This document shows, piece after piece, positions 45,156 to 53,588 of a stretch of 64,000 nucleotides of DNA. The notes below the pieces were generated by a model. That model saw only the letters and a list, made by a program, of their open reading frames with translations, did no database searches and was not told the DNA's origin. The DNA comes from Paraburkholderia phenazinium. GTDB taxonomy: Bacteria; Pseudomonadota; Gammaproteobacteria; Burkholderiales; Burkholderiaceae. The stretch lies in the NCBI RefSeq assembly GCF_900142845.1, contig NZ_FSRU01000001.1, positions 3,038,001 to 3,102,000 of the forward strand. The letters run 5' to 3'. Both the position numbers and the translations under genes were made by a program. Position 1 is the stretch's first letter, and each line of letters begins with the position of its first letter.

Positions 45156-46505
45156 ATGGAAATCGACACGCTATCCGCCGACAATCTGCAACGCGCCGCC
45201 CGCCACCAGGCCTCGTGGGCGATGGGCGCTTTCACGAAATTCGCGGAAGACCGCTGCGCGGCCATGGCTGCAAGCATCGCGTTTTACGCGGCGTTTTCGC
45301 TTGCGCCCACGCTCGTCATGGTGATCGCCGTGGCTGGCTGGTTCTTCGGCGCCCAGGCGGTACGCGGAGAGTTGTTCGCCCATATCCACGGGCTGCTTGG
45401 CGACGAAGCCGCGGCCGGTGTGCAGACCATCGTGCTGAACGCCCGACATGCGGGCAGTGCCGGCGGCATCGCGGCAATTATTTCGTTCGCCTTACTGGCG
45501 ATCGGCGCGTCGGCCACTTTCTCGTCGCTCAATTCCGCGCTCAATATCGTCTGGCCGCTCACGGGCCCACGCTCCTCGAGCGTGATCGCTCTGGTACGGG
45601 TGCGGCTGATTTCGTTTGGACTCGTGCTCGGCGTGGCGTTCCTGCTGATCGTGTCGCTGGTGCTCGATACGGCCATCACCTTCGTCGGCAAGTGGCTGTG
45701 GGGCAACTCGCCCTATGTCGTGATCGGCAATCTGCTGCAGTTGCTGGTCGCCCTGCTGGTGCTGGCGTTCGCCTTCGCTGCGCTGCTGAAGTTCCTGCCC
45801 GATGCCGTGGTCCGCTGGCGCGACGCCTTCGTGGGCGGCGTGGTCGCGGCCGTGCTGTTTTCCGCCGGCAAGAAACTCTTCGCCCTCTATCTGGCCCATG
45901 CGGGCATGGCCAATTCGTTCGGCGCGGCCGGTTCACTGGCCGTGCTGCTGATGTGGCTGTACTTCTCGGCAGCGGTGCTGCTGCTCGGTGCGGAGTTCTC
46001 CGCGGCTCGCGGACGCCTGCACGATCCGCGCGGCGCATGGGGGCAACTCGAGGAAGCGCCGCCGGGCAGCCGCGCGAAGATGGCCTCGGTGTTCGCCGCT
46101 TCAACGATGCCGGCGCGCGCGCCGGGCAGCGCTGCGCCCGGCACGAAGCTCGCCGCGGCCATGGCGGTCGCGAGTCCGGCAAGCGGTACGGGAAGCGCGA
46201 CGGACACGCTCGCTGACCAGCCCGCGTCGGCGACCGCTGGTGCGGCCGCGCCGTCTTCAGGCGCACGCACGGCGGCCAGCATCGGTCGCAAAGTGATTCG
46301 CGCGGAAGACCACGCCACGCGCGCCGCCGCCTCCACGCTGCTGGAGGCCGGCCGCAAGGCTGCGGCCGCCGACCGCTACGTCAAGCGTCATCCTTGGGGA
46401 TCGATGTTGCTGGCCGCCGGCGCGGCCCTGCTGGTCACGGCCGTGGCGGGCCGCCGCCGCGGCGACGGCGCAGCCGCCCCGGAAAGCGCCGATGACATCC
46501 GTTGA
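45156..46505 (+). CDS. YihY/BrkB-family membrane protein with DUF883-like C-terminal extension
   Basis: About 449 residues from the ATG at 45156; the frame is open further upstream, so the start is uncertain. The first 280 residues are a YihY/BrkB domain with six membrane helices: AAMAASIAFYAAFSLAPTLV, AFVGGVVAAVLFSAGKKLFA, GSLAVLLMWLYFSAAVLLLG. A low-complexity Ala/Ser/Pro-rich linker follows. The end (KAAAADRYVKRHPWGSMLLA, followed by a hydrophobic helix and RRRG) resembles the C-terminal anchor of ElaB/YqjD/DUF883 proteins. BrkB was first linked to serum resistance but the biochemical role of the family is unsettled. It is divergent from fdoG. Confidence 0.82.
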   Translation: MEIDTLSADNLQRAARHQASWAMGAFTKFAEDRCAAMAASIAFYAAFSLAPTLVMVIAVAGWFFGAQAVRGELFAHIHGLLGDEAAAGVQTIVLNARHAGSAGGIAAIISFALLAIGASATFSSLNSALNIVWPLTGPRSSSVIALVRVRLISFGLVLGVAFLLIVSLVLDTAITFVGKWLWGNSPYVVIGNLLQLLVALLVLAFAFAALLKFLPDAVVRWRDAFVGGVVAAVLFSAGKKLFALYLAHAGMANSFGAAGSLAVLLMWLYFSAAVLLLGAEFSAARGRLHDPRGAWGQLEEAPPGSRAKMASVFAASTMPARAPGSAAPGTKLAAAMAVASPASGTGSATDTLADQPASATAGAAAPSSGARTAASIGRKVIRAEDHATRAAASTLLEAGRKAAAADRYVKRHPWGSMLLAAGAALLVTAVAGRRRGDGAAAPESADDIR

Positions 46506-46890
46506 TGCCATTTTCGCGTCGCATACCAGGGAGAACACCCACACTCGGGGGCAACTGTCCAGCACGCATATCAACATGATGGCGATGTAACGGGTAATTA
46601 GGCACGCACTACGACGCCATCGCCATAGACAACAAAATTACATAACGCCTTCAAAAGTGTGTCCAAATGACGAATGCCCACACTTCCACTATCAACGAAA
46701 CAACAATAATGCGATTTTCGGCATTCAATGTTGCCACATCAGCAATAATGCCAGGTACGCTTGATAAATAAGCGTTTTCGGCCAGTGTCACGTTTACGAG
46801 ACACTCATTTTTTTTCAGTATTACCCTTCAGACACCCTGCGCTATTCTCCTTTCCGCAACAACGAAACCAATCATCGCGTGGAGAAATGG
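46506..46890. promoter_or_regulatory. Porin leader and promoter region, no gene
   Basis: About 385 bases of AT-rich sequence without a credible gene. An upstream region of this length before a general porin is a natural place for promoters, regulator sites or a small RNA target. GGAGA five bases before the ATG at 46891 is the ribosome-binding site and decides the start against a GTG at 46879. I see no terminator for the preceding gene. Confidence 0.45.
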
Positions 46891-48063
46891 ATGAAAAAAT
46901 TCGCACTGTCTAGCCTCTCGCTGGCACTGCTGGGTGCAGCAGGTGCAGCTCATGCTCAAAGCAGCGTTACTCTGTACGGCGTGCTCGATGACTCGATCCA
47001 GTACGTGCACAACGTGACCACGAAAGCGGATCCGCTGACCAACAACAACCTGTTCGGCCTCGCTGCCGGTAACCTGCAGGGCAACCGTTGGGGCTTGAAG
47101 GGCACGGAAGATCTGGGCGGTGGCCTGAAGGCTGTCTTCCAGTTGGAAAACGGCTTTAATCCGAACAACGGCGCGCTGGGTCAAGGCGGCAAGATGTTCG
47201 GTCGTCAGGCATTCGTTGGCCTGCAAAGCGACCAGTTCGGTACGGTTACCCTCGGCCGCCAGTATGACCCGGTCGTCGACCTGGTCCAGGCAGTCACGGC
47301 TGACAACTACTGGGGCTCCACATTCACGACGCCGGGCGACGTTGACAACAACGACAACAGCTCGCGTACGAACAACGCAATCAAGTACACGTCGCAAACG
47401 TACGCTGGCTTCCAGTTCGAAGCCCTGTATGCATTCGGCGGCGTAGCAGGTTCGACGGGTTCGGGCCAAACCTGGTCGGGCGCGGCAACGTACTCGAACG
47501 GTCCGATCAGCGTCGCAGCCGGCTACATCCGTATGGACAACGCCAGCACGGCAGCTGGCCGCGGTGCCACGGCAACCACGAGCGCAGGCTGGGCGAGCGG
47601 TGCGACCTCGGACGCGACGTTTGACGGTGCAATCAACACGCAATTCGCTTCCGCGAAGTCGATCGGTATCGCTTCGATCGGCGCGCAGTACGTAGTTGGC
47701 CCGATCACGGCCGGCCTGCGTTACAGCAACGCACAGTACAAGCCGGACGCATTCTCGACGTTCACTTCGACCGAGCGTTACAACGTCGGCGCTGGCTTCG
47801 TGAACTACCAACTGACGCCGGCAGCATTGCTGGGTCTGGGCTACACGTTCACGCACGGTTCCGGCTACGGCCCGTCGGCAACGTATAACCAGGTCTCGCT
47901 GGGTGGCGACTACAACCTGTCGAAGCGCACGGACATCTACCTGGTCGGCGCGTATCAAAAGGCGTCGGGCACGGACGTGACCGCATCGGTGGCCGACTAC
48001 GGCAACACGTCGAACTCGACGGCGCAGGAAATCGTCAGCCTCGGTATCCGTCACAAGTTCTAA
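46891..48063 (+). CDS. Gram-negative general porin (Burkholderia OpcP/OmpC type)
   Basis: 390 residues. A signal peptide (MKKFALSSLSLALLGAAGAA) is cleaved after AHAQS. The mature protein opens SSVTLYGVLDDSIQYVHNVT and has WGLKGTEDLGGGLKAVFQLE and VTLGRQYDPVVDLVQAV, the conserved strand and constriction-loop blocks. It ends IVSLGIRHKF with the C-terminal Phe needed for outer-membrane assembly. It should form a 16-stranded trimeric channel. Codon use is markedly biased, as expected for a highly expressed gene, and a strong terminator follows. Confidence 0.95.
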   Translation: MKKFALSSLSLALLGAAGAAHAQSSVTLYGVLDDSIQYVHNVTTKADPLTNNNLFGLAAGNLQGNRWGLKGTEDLGGGLKAVFQLENGFNPNNGALGQGGKMFGRQAFVGLQSDQFGTVTLGRQYDPVVDLVQAVTADNYWGSTFTTPGDVDNNDNSSRTNNAIKYTSQTYAGFQFEALYAFGGVAGSTGSGQTWSGAATYSNGPISVAAGYIRMDNASTAAGRGATATTSAGWASGATSDATFDGAINTQFASAKSIGIASIGAQYVVGPITAGLRYSNAQYKPDAFSTFTSTERYNVGAGFVNYQLTPAALLGLGYTFTHGSGYGPSATYNQVSLGGDYNLSKRTDIYLVGAYQKASGTDVTASVADYGNTSNSTAQEIVSLGIRHKF

Positions 48064-48100
48064 TCGACTTGACGGACAGCTAAAGCAGGACGCTGTTCGA

Positions 48101-48140
48101 AAGCCAGCCACAGGCGATAAGCCGGTGGCTGGCTTTTTTT
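48101..48140 (+). terminator. Rho-independent terminator of the porin gene
   Basis: An 11-bp stem, AAGCCAGCCAC with GTGGCTGGCTT, encloses a 13-base loop and ends in a T run. It begins 38 bases after the porin stop. Confidence 0.92.
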
Positions 48141-48213
48141 ATGGCTGAAGGGAATTGCGCTGCTACGGGAGGCGCAACCAGGCGCCTCCCGTAGCGCGCC
48201 AGGCGGTCCAGGT

Positions 48214-49092
48214 CTAGCGCTGTGCCTTGTTCTTCTCGGCCTGCGCCAGGGTCTGAGCCGGCTTGGCGGCCGCCGCTTCATCGCTCGCCACCGGCGCACG
48301 GTGCAGCACCAGCGCCCGCTCAAGGCGCTGCATCGGCACATTCGCCGATTCCTGCCAGTCGGGATCGGGAATCTCCGAGAACACCTGACGCAGGCGTTCG
48401 CCCCACGTCCGATGGATCATTTCGAAGTACGCATTGTCGTGATCGACCGAGACGAAACGCGTCACCCGCAACGCGTCCTTTTCGTAGACCAGCAGATCGA
48501 GCGGCAGGCCCACCGACAGATTCGAGCGCAGCGTCGAGTCCATCGAGATCAGCGCGCACTTGGCGGCTTCGTCGAGCGGCGTGGTGGGGGTTAGCACGCG
48601 GTCGATGATCGGCTTGCCGTACTTCGACTCGCCGATCTGGAAATACGGGTTCACCGCCGACGATTCGATGAAATTGCCCGCCGCGTAAATCATGAACAGA
48701 TGCGGCCGGCCGCCGTTCGGCTTGGCGGGCGCGGCGATCTGCCCACCCAGGATGAAGCTGCAGTTGAAGTCGACGCCGAACTCCTGCAGCGCCTGAGCTT
48801 CCCGGTGATGCACGTCGCGCACCGCCTGCCCCACCACGCGCGCCGCGTCCGCCATGGTGGGTGCGCTCCACAGGGTGGGCCGCTCGGGATCGGTCGGTTC
48901 GCTCAGTTCCTGCAGCACGGCCTGGGTCAGCGACAGATTGCCGGCGCCAAGCAGCACCAGCACGCGCTCGCCCGGCAATTCGAACACCGTCATCTTGCGC
49001 GCCGTGCTGATGTGATCGACGCCGGCATTGGTGCGGGTATCGGACAGGAACACCAGCCCGTCGTCCACGCACATCGCCACACAGTAAGTCAT
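48214..49092 (-). CDS. Anbu-type proteasome-like peptidase (bacterial proteasome homologue)
   Basis: About 292 residues from the ATG at 49092. The protein begins M-T-Y-C-V-A-M, so removal of Met exposes Thr as N-terminal nucleophile, and GLVFLSDTRTNAGVDHIST is the Anbu signature. RVLVLLGAGNLSLTQAVLQE and FILGGQI continue the Ntn-hydrolase fold. Anbu proteins form open helical assemblies; their natural substrate is unsettled. The next three genes (transglutaminase, alpha-E, ATP-grasp) are its usual companions and lie upstream on the same strand. Alternative name: BPH. Confidence 0.88.
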   Translation of the reverse strand: MTYCVAMCVDDGLVFLSDTRTNAGVDHISTARKMTVFELPGERVLVLLGAGNLSLTQAVLQELSEPTDPERPTLWSAPTMADAARVVGQAVRDVHHREAQALQEFGVDFNCSFILGGQIAAPAKPNGGRPHLFMIYAAGNFIESSAVNPYFQIGESKYGKPIIDRVLTPTTPLDEAAKCALISMDSTLRSNLSVGLPLDLLVYEKDALRVTRFVSVDHDNAYFEMIHRTWGERLRQVFSEIPDPDWQESANVPMQRLERALVLHRAPVASDEAAAAKPAQTLAQAEKNKAQR

Positions 49093-49164
49093 AAAAGTTA
49101 TCCAGAAGACCCGCAAACGCCGCTATTGTAATGCCGCCGCGCCACGTCTTTCGTACGATGCCTC

Positions 49165-49965
49165 TTATTGCGGCGCCTGCGCGCTCACCGTGACCGAGAC
49201 GTTCAGCTTCTCTTCCAGACCGCCGATGCGCCGGCCGCGCACAGGCGCCGCGGCTTCGTAGTCGCGCGCCGCCGCGAGCCGGCAGTAGATTTCGCTGGCA
49301 AAGGCCGCGCGCGTGACGTCGACGGAAATCCAGCCCTGCCCGTCGAGCCAGACGTCGACCCACGCGTGGCTCGCACCGTTCGGCGCGTCGCCCGGCGCGA
49401 GATAGCCGCTCACGTAGCGCGCCGGAATGCCCCGTAGGCGGCAGCACGCCAGCATCAGGTGCGCATGGTCCTGGCACACGCCCTTGCCGAGCGCGAGCGC
49501 CTCAGACGCCGTGCTGGTCGCTTCCGTGACGCCTGGCTGGTAGGTCACGCGCTGCACGATCGCCTCGGACAGTTTGATCAGTCCTTGAGGCGAGCCGAGC
49601 GACGCCACCGCTTGCGCCAGTTCACGCACCGCGCCATCCGCCTCGGTGAGACGCGTGGCACAGGTATAGTGTTCGAGCGGAATGGGGCCCACTGCGTCGC
49701 GCAGAAGCCCGTCGGCGAGCGGAATCGTATCGATCTCCCCCGACACATGCAGACGGATCTCGCTATGCGGCTTGTTCAGCACCAGCGTATGCAGCACATT
49801 GCCGTAGGCGTCGAAGGTGGCGTCGAGCTTGCCGGGCGCGTCGATGGTCCAGCGTCGCACCACCTGGGAGGCGCCGCTCGACGGCGTAAGACGCAACTGC
49901 TGGATCGAATAGTGAACCGTCGTTTCGTAGCGATAGGCGGTGTCGTGGCGGATCGTCAGGTACAT
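49165..49965 (-). CDS. Transglutaminase-like cysteine protease-fold protein
   Basis: 266 residues. A bacterial N-terminal beta domain (MYLTIRHDTAYRYETTVHYS) precedes the transglutaminase core. The catalytic triad is Cys in GKGVCQDHAHLML, His in NGASHAWVDVWL and Asp in WISVDVTR. Such enzymes may hydrolyse or form amide bonds. It is separated from the Anbu gene by 72 bases and from the alpha-E gene by 13. Confidence 0.9.
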   Translation of the reverse strand: MYLTIRHDTAYRYETTVHYSIQQLRLTPSSGASQVVRRWTIDAPGKLDATFDAYGNVLHTLVLNKPHSEIRLHVSGEIDTIPLADGLLRDAVGPIPLEHYTCATRLTEADGAVRELAQAVASLGSPQGLIKLSEAIVQRVTYQPGVTEATSTASEALALGKGVCQDHAHLMLACCRLRGIPARYVSGYLAPGDAPNGASHAWVDVWLDGQGWISVDVTRAAFASEIYCRLAAARDYEAAAPVRGRRIGGLEEKLNVSVTVSAQAPQ

Positions 49966-49978
49966 AAAGAAAACTCCG

Positions 49979-50929
49979 TCAGGCCACTGGCAGCATCAGA
50001 TAGGTCCGCGCCACCAGATTGCCGAGTTCGAACACCCGGGCAAGGAACTGGGTCAGATAGGCATGCAGGCCCGCTTCGAAGATCTGCCGGATGTCGGAGT
50101 ACACCAGCTCGGCGCGCAGCTTGCCGGCGAATCGCTCGCACTGGTTGGACCCCGAGGTGCGCAGCATCGCCAGATTGACGCACACGCCCTCCAGCGAGGC
50201 CAGCAGCGAGCGCGGCATCTGCTGGTTCAGGATCATCAGTTCAACCACCCGGGCCGGCGTCACGACGTCGCGATACACCTTGCGGTAGATCTCCAGCGCC
50301 GACACCGAACTGAGAATCGACGTCCAGTAGTAAAAGTCTTCGAGCTGGCGGGCTGCGTCGCGCGAGTTCGGTTCGACGTCGGCGAAGCGCACGTCGAGAA
50401 TCCGCGCGGTGTTGTCCGCGCGCTCCAGGTACGTGCCGAGCTGCGTGAAGAAGAACGCGTCGTCCTGCAGCGCGGTGCCGATCGTCACGCCGCGCGAAAG
50501 ATGCGAGCGGAACTTGACCCACTCGAACAGCTCATCCGGGTTCGCGGTGAGCTGACCGGCCGCCGTGCGTTCGTTGAACTCGAGCCAGGTGTCGTTGATG
50601 GTCTCCCACCATTCGGTCGTCAACGTGCCGCGCACGGCACGGGCGTTTTCACGCGCGGCCTGCAGGCAGGAGTGAATGCTCGACGGATTGGTCGAGTCCG
50701 CCACCATGAAATCGAGTACGTGTTCGCGCGTCGGTTCGTCGTAGCGTTGCGCAAAGGCGGCTTCGAGTTCGGAGATCCGCAGCACCGAACGCTGCGCGCG
50801 GGCCTCCTGCTCCGGCGTCTGCGGCAACAGCAGCGCCTTCAGGTTGATATCGAGCATGCGCGCGGTGTTCTCGGCGCGCTCCATGTAACGGGCCATCCAG
50901 AAGAGGTGGTCGGCAGTGCGGCTTAGCAT
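49979..50929 (-). CDS. Alpha-E domain protein
   Basis: 316 residues from the ATG at 50929; the longer frame upstream is not family-like. MLSRTADHLFWMARYMERAE, NTARMLDINL is the standard opening, and FFFTQLGTYLERADNTARIL repeats the motif in the second half. The fold is all-helical with many conserved Glu. It always accompanies the circularly permuted ATP-grasp protein, and a joint role in peptide or amide synthesis has been suggested from context (not shown). Confidence 0.88.
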   Translation of the reverse strand: MLSRTADHLFWMARYMERAENTARMLDINLKALLLPQTPEQEARAQRSVLRISELEAAFAQRYDEPTREHVLDFMVADSTNPSSIHSCLQAARENARAVRGTLTTEWWETINDTWLEFNERTAAGQLTANPDELFEWVKFRSHLSRGVTIGTALQDDAFFFTQLGTYLERADNTARILDVRFADVEPNSRDAARQLEDFYYWTSILSSVSALEIYRKVYRDVVTPARVVELMILNQQMPRSLLASLEGVCVNLAMLRTSGSNQCERFAGKLRAELVYSDIRQIFEAGLHAYLTQFLARVFELGNLVARTYLMLPVA

Positions 50930-50982
50930 GACGGCTTTCCATGTTTGTGATGAACGCGATGGCGGTACAACCCGCAACCCCC

Positions 50983-52392
50983 TCAGTCGACCATCCAGGT
51001 GTCTTTGGTGCCGCCTCCCTGCGATGAATTGACCACCAGCGACCCTTCCTGCAACGCGACACGGGTCAATCCGCCTGCGCACATCGTCACGGTCTTGCCG
51101 GACAGCACGAACGGGCGCAGATCGATATGGCGCGGCGCGATGCCGGCCTCGACAAAGGTTGGACACGCCGACAACGCAAGCGTGGGCTGCGCGATATAGC
51201 CCGCCGGCCGCGCGATCAAACGCTCGCGGAACGCTTCGATTTCGGCGCTGGTCGACGCCGGCCCAACCAGCATCCCATAGCCGCCGGCGCCGTGCACTTC
51301 CTTGACCACCAGTTCGGACAGATGCGCGAGCGTGTAGGCGAGATCGTCCGGCTTGCGGCACTGAAACGTCGGCACGTTGTTGAGGATCGGCTTCTCGCCG
51401 AGGTAAAACTCGATCATCTCCGGCACATACGGATAGATCGATTTGTCGTCGGCAATGCCGGTGCCCATCGCATTGGCGAGCGCCACTCGCCCTGCCCGAT
51501 ACGCGGTCAGCAGGCCCGGTACGCCGAGCGCCGAATCGGTGCGGAACGCGAGTGGATCGAGAAAGTCGTCGTCCACCCGGCGATAGATCACATCGACGCG
51601 CTTGGGCCCCTGGGTCGTACGCATGAAGACGTAGTTGTCGTCGACGAACAGATCCTTGCCTTCCACCAGTTCAACGCCCATCTGCTGGGCAAGGAAGGTG
51701 TGCTCGAAATACGCCGAGTTGTACATGCCCGGCGTGAGCACCACCACCACCGGATCGTCGACGCCCTCAGGCGCAACCGAGCGCAAGGTATCGAGCAGCA
51801 GGTCGGGGTAATGCGCCACCGGCGCAATCCGGTTCTGCACGAACAGCTCGGGAAACAAGCGCATCATCATCTTGCGGTTCTCGAGCATGTAAGACACGCC
51901 GGAGGGCACCCGCAGGTTATCTTCGAGCACGTAGAACGCGCCGTCTTCGCCGGCTCGCACCACGTCGACGCCCGCAATATGCGCATACACGCCGAGCGGC
52001 ACGTTGACGCCCTGCATCTCGGGACGGTACTGCGCATTGGTATAGACCTGCTCGGCCGGAACGATGCCGGCGCGCACGATGTTGCGGTCGTGATAGACGT
52101 CGTGGATAAACAGATTGAGCGCCTGGACGCGCTGCCGCAGCCCGGCTTCGAGGGTCTGCCATTCGCTGCGTGGGATGATGCGCGGGATCAGATCGAAGGG
52201 GATGAGCCGTTCCGTGCCGGACAGATCGCCGTTGACCGCGAAGGTAATCCCCACCCGGCGAAACAGCAGATCCGCCTCCGCGCGCTTGCGCGCGATTGCC
52301 TCGTTACCCTGCTTTGCCAGCCAGCGTTCGAAGCGTGCGTAATGAGGCCGCACGACTTCGTCATGATGACGCATCTCGTCATAGCATCGCAT
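50983..52392 (-). CDS. Circularly permuted ATP-grasp (type 2) protein
   Basis: 469 residues from the ATG at 52392 (MRCYDEMRHHDEVVRPHYAR). IPRIIPRSEWQTLEAGLRQR and LNLFIHDVYHDRNIV are the family's N-terminal blocks; VLEDNLRVPSGVSYMLENR, VVVLTPGMYNSAYFEHTFLA and VKEVHGAGGYGMLVGP (glycine-rich ATP loop) follow. ATP-grasp enzymes ligate carboxylates to amines via acyl-phosphates. It is the first gene of the four-gene Anbu cluster, whose product is unknown. Confidence 0.9.
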   Translation of the reverse strand: MRCYDEMRHHDEVVRPHYARFERWLAKQGNEAIARKRAEADLLFRRVGITFAVNGDLSGTERLIPFDLIPRIIPRSEWQTLEAGLRQRVQALNLFIHDVYHDRNIVRAGIVPAEQVYTNAQYRPEMQGVNVPLGVYAHIAGVDVVRAGEDGAFYVLEDNLRVPSGVSYMLENRKMMMRLFPELFVQNRIAPVAHYPDLLLDTLRSVAPEGVDDPVVVVLTPGMYNSAYFEHTFLAQQMGVELVEGKDLFVDDNYVFMRTTQGPKRVDVIYRRVDDDFLDPLAFRTDSALGVPGLLTAYRAGRVALANAMGTGIADDKSIYPYVPEMIEFYLGEKPILNNVPTFQCRKPDDLAYTLAHLSELVVKEVHGAGGYGMLVGPASTSAEIEAFRERLIARPAGYIAQPTLALSACPTFVEAGIAPRHIDLRPFVLSGKTVTMCAGGLTRVALQEGSLVVNSSQGGGTKDTWMVD

Positions 52393-52674
52393 GTCACGCC
52401 CCGCTCTTTGTGTCGGATAGAAGGCGAATGCGCTGCGCATTCGGTGTTCGACTAGCATCAAAGCAAGCGCTATGCCATTGGCTTTCCGCACGCAAACCCA
52501 TTGGATGCACACGAACGGCGCATAGCCTCGGTACGGCTTCTGCACCATCGTACTGCGGCGGCTCGCAATGCGCCACTCCGGTGCAGCTCACGCTGGCTCA
52601 CGGCGTATTTCCGGGCCTCGGTGGGGCAGCGGCGGATCCATCGAGACGATCGGCACGCATTCGCGGCGGCCATA
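52393..52674. promoter_or_regulatory. Upstream region of the ATP-grasp operon
   Basis: About 280 bases with no gene. The operon's promoter must lie in the left part. Nothing else distinctive was seen. Confidence 0.4.
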
Positions 52675-52710
52675 AAAAATCCCCGCGGATTCGCACCCGC
52701 GGGGATTTTT
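52675..52710 (-). terminator. Bidirectional-looking terminator after the HU-type gene
   Basis: AAAAATCCCCGCGG and CCGCGGGGATTTTT form a 14-bp stem around an eight-base loop, A-rich on one side and T-rich on the other. It lies about 80 bases after the stop of the HU-type gene (minus strand) and could serve both strands. Confidence 0.9.
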
Positions 52711-52792
52711 GCACTGCCTGGACATTCAGCGCTTCAGTTCGCGCATGGCGCGGGCCGTCGTTCGAAAACGAACGGTGCAGCGCCGTGCACGC

Positions 52793-53242
52793 TTACGCTG
52801 CTGCTGCGTCCTTCAGCTTCTTCAGCGGACGTGCCTTGATGCGCACGCTAGCCGGCTTGGCCGGGAACCAACGCTCTTCGCCCGTGAACGGGTCTTTGCC
52901 GAAGCGCTTCTTCTTCGCCGGGACAGCTTGCACGACGATCTTCAGAAGACCCGACAGCGTGAATTCGCCAGCACCCTTCTTGTGGACTGCGCCGAGGATC
53001 GTGTCTTCGAGCGCGGCCAGCACAGCCTTGGCAGCCTTCGGTTCAACAGCAGCACGTTCTGCGACGTGTGCAGCCAGCGAGGCCTTCGTGAAGGTGTCCT
53101 TGATCGGCGACGGTGCGCCGGACGCCTTCACGGCGACCTTCTTAGCTGCGACGACTTTCTTCGCAGGAACTTTCTTCGCAGCAACCTTTTTGGTCGGTAC
53201 CGTAGCAGCCTTCTTGGCCACCTTTTTTGCGGAAGTCGGCAT
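52793..53242 (-). CDS. HU-family DNA-binding protein with Lys/Ala-rich N-terminal tail
   Basis: 149 residues. The first 45 are a histone-H1-like tail of KKVA/AKK repeats; the rest is an HU/IHF-type domain (FTKASLAAHVAERAAVEPKA, GEFTLSGLLKIVVQAVPAKK, DPFTGEERWFPAKPASVRIK). It lacks the exact RxGRNPxTG arm sequence: here the arm reads KRFGKDPFTGEERW, a divergent form. It probably compacts DNA as a nucleoid protein. Such tailed HU proteins are typical of Burkholderiaceae. Confidence 0.9.
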   Translation of the reverse strand: MPTSAKKVAKKAATVPTKKVAAKKVPAKKVVAAKKVAVKASGAPSPIKDTFTKASLAAHVAERAAVEPKAAKAVLAALEDTILGAVHKKGAGEFTLSGLLKIVVQAVPAKKKRFGKDPFTGEERWFPAKPASVRIKARPLKKLKDAAAA

Positions 53243-53588
53243 GTTTCTCCTACCTGTTGTTGGTCAGTGAATGCAAGAAGCGCCCGCGGTATGCGCACGC
53301 TTCAAGGCCGGATTCTACAAGCGCTACGGCGTTTTGCGCGACTCTTTTGTGTGTAAGCGTTACGGTTTGTTGCGTCGTGCCGACTCCGCAACACTTTTTA
53401 ACCCGTATTTCAGGGGGTAAACGTGAAAAGGCGGGTGCCGGCGCCGGGTTACTTTGCTCGCCGCATTGAACCTCAAGATAGGGCAAACCCGTTGCCAGGT
53501 ACCTGTTTTTAGCTGCTTTAGCGGCACTCCATGCGTTCGATCGCGGCGGCGCGGCGACCGTTTGCCGCATAAGCGGCGGGTCCGATGC
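53243..53588. promoter_or_regulatory. HU-gene upstream region, no gene
   Basis: About 345 bases between the HU-type start and the end of the MocR-type gene, on the same strand. An open frame at 53250-53570 has no family resemblance. The HU promoter is expected here; AGGAGAAAC just before the ATG is a good ribosome-binding site. Confidence 0.45.

Noticed and set aside
53250..53570. A 106-codon minus-strand frame upstream of the HU-type gene
   Set aside because: No family resemblance, low-complexity composition, and it occupies the region where the HU promoter must lie.
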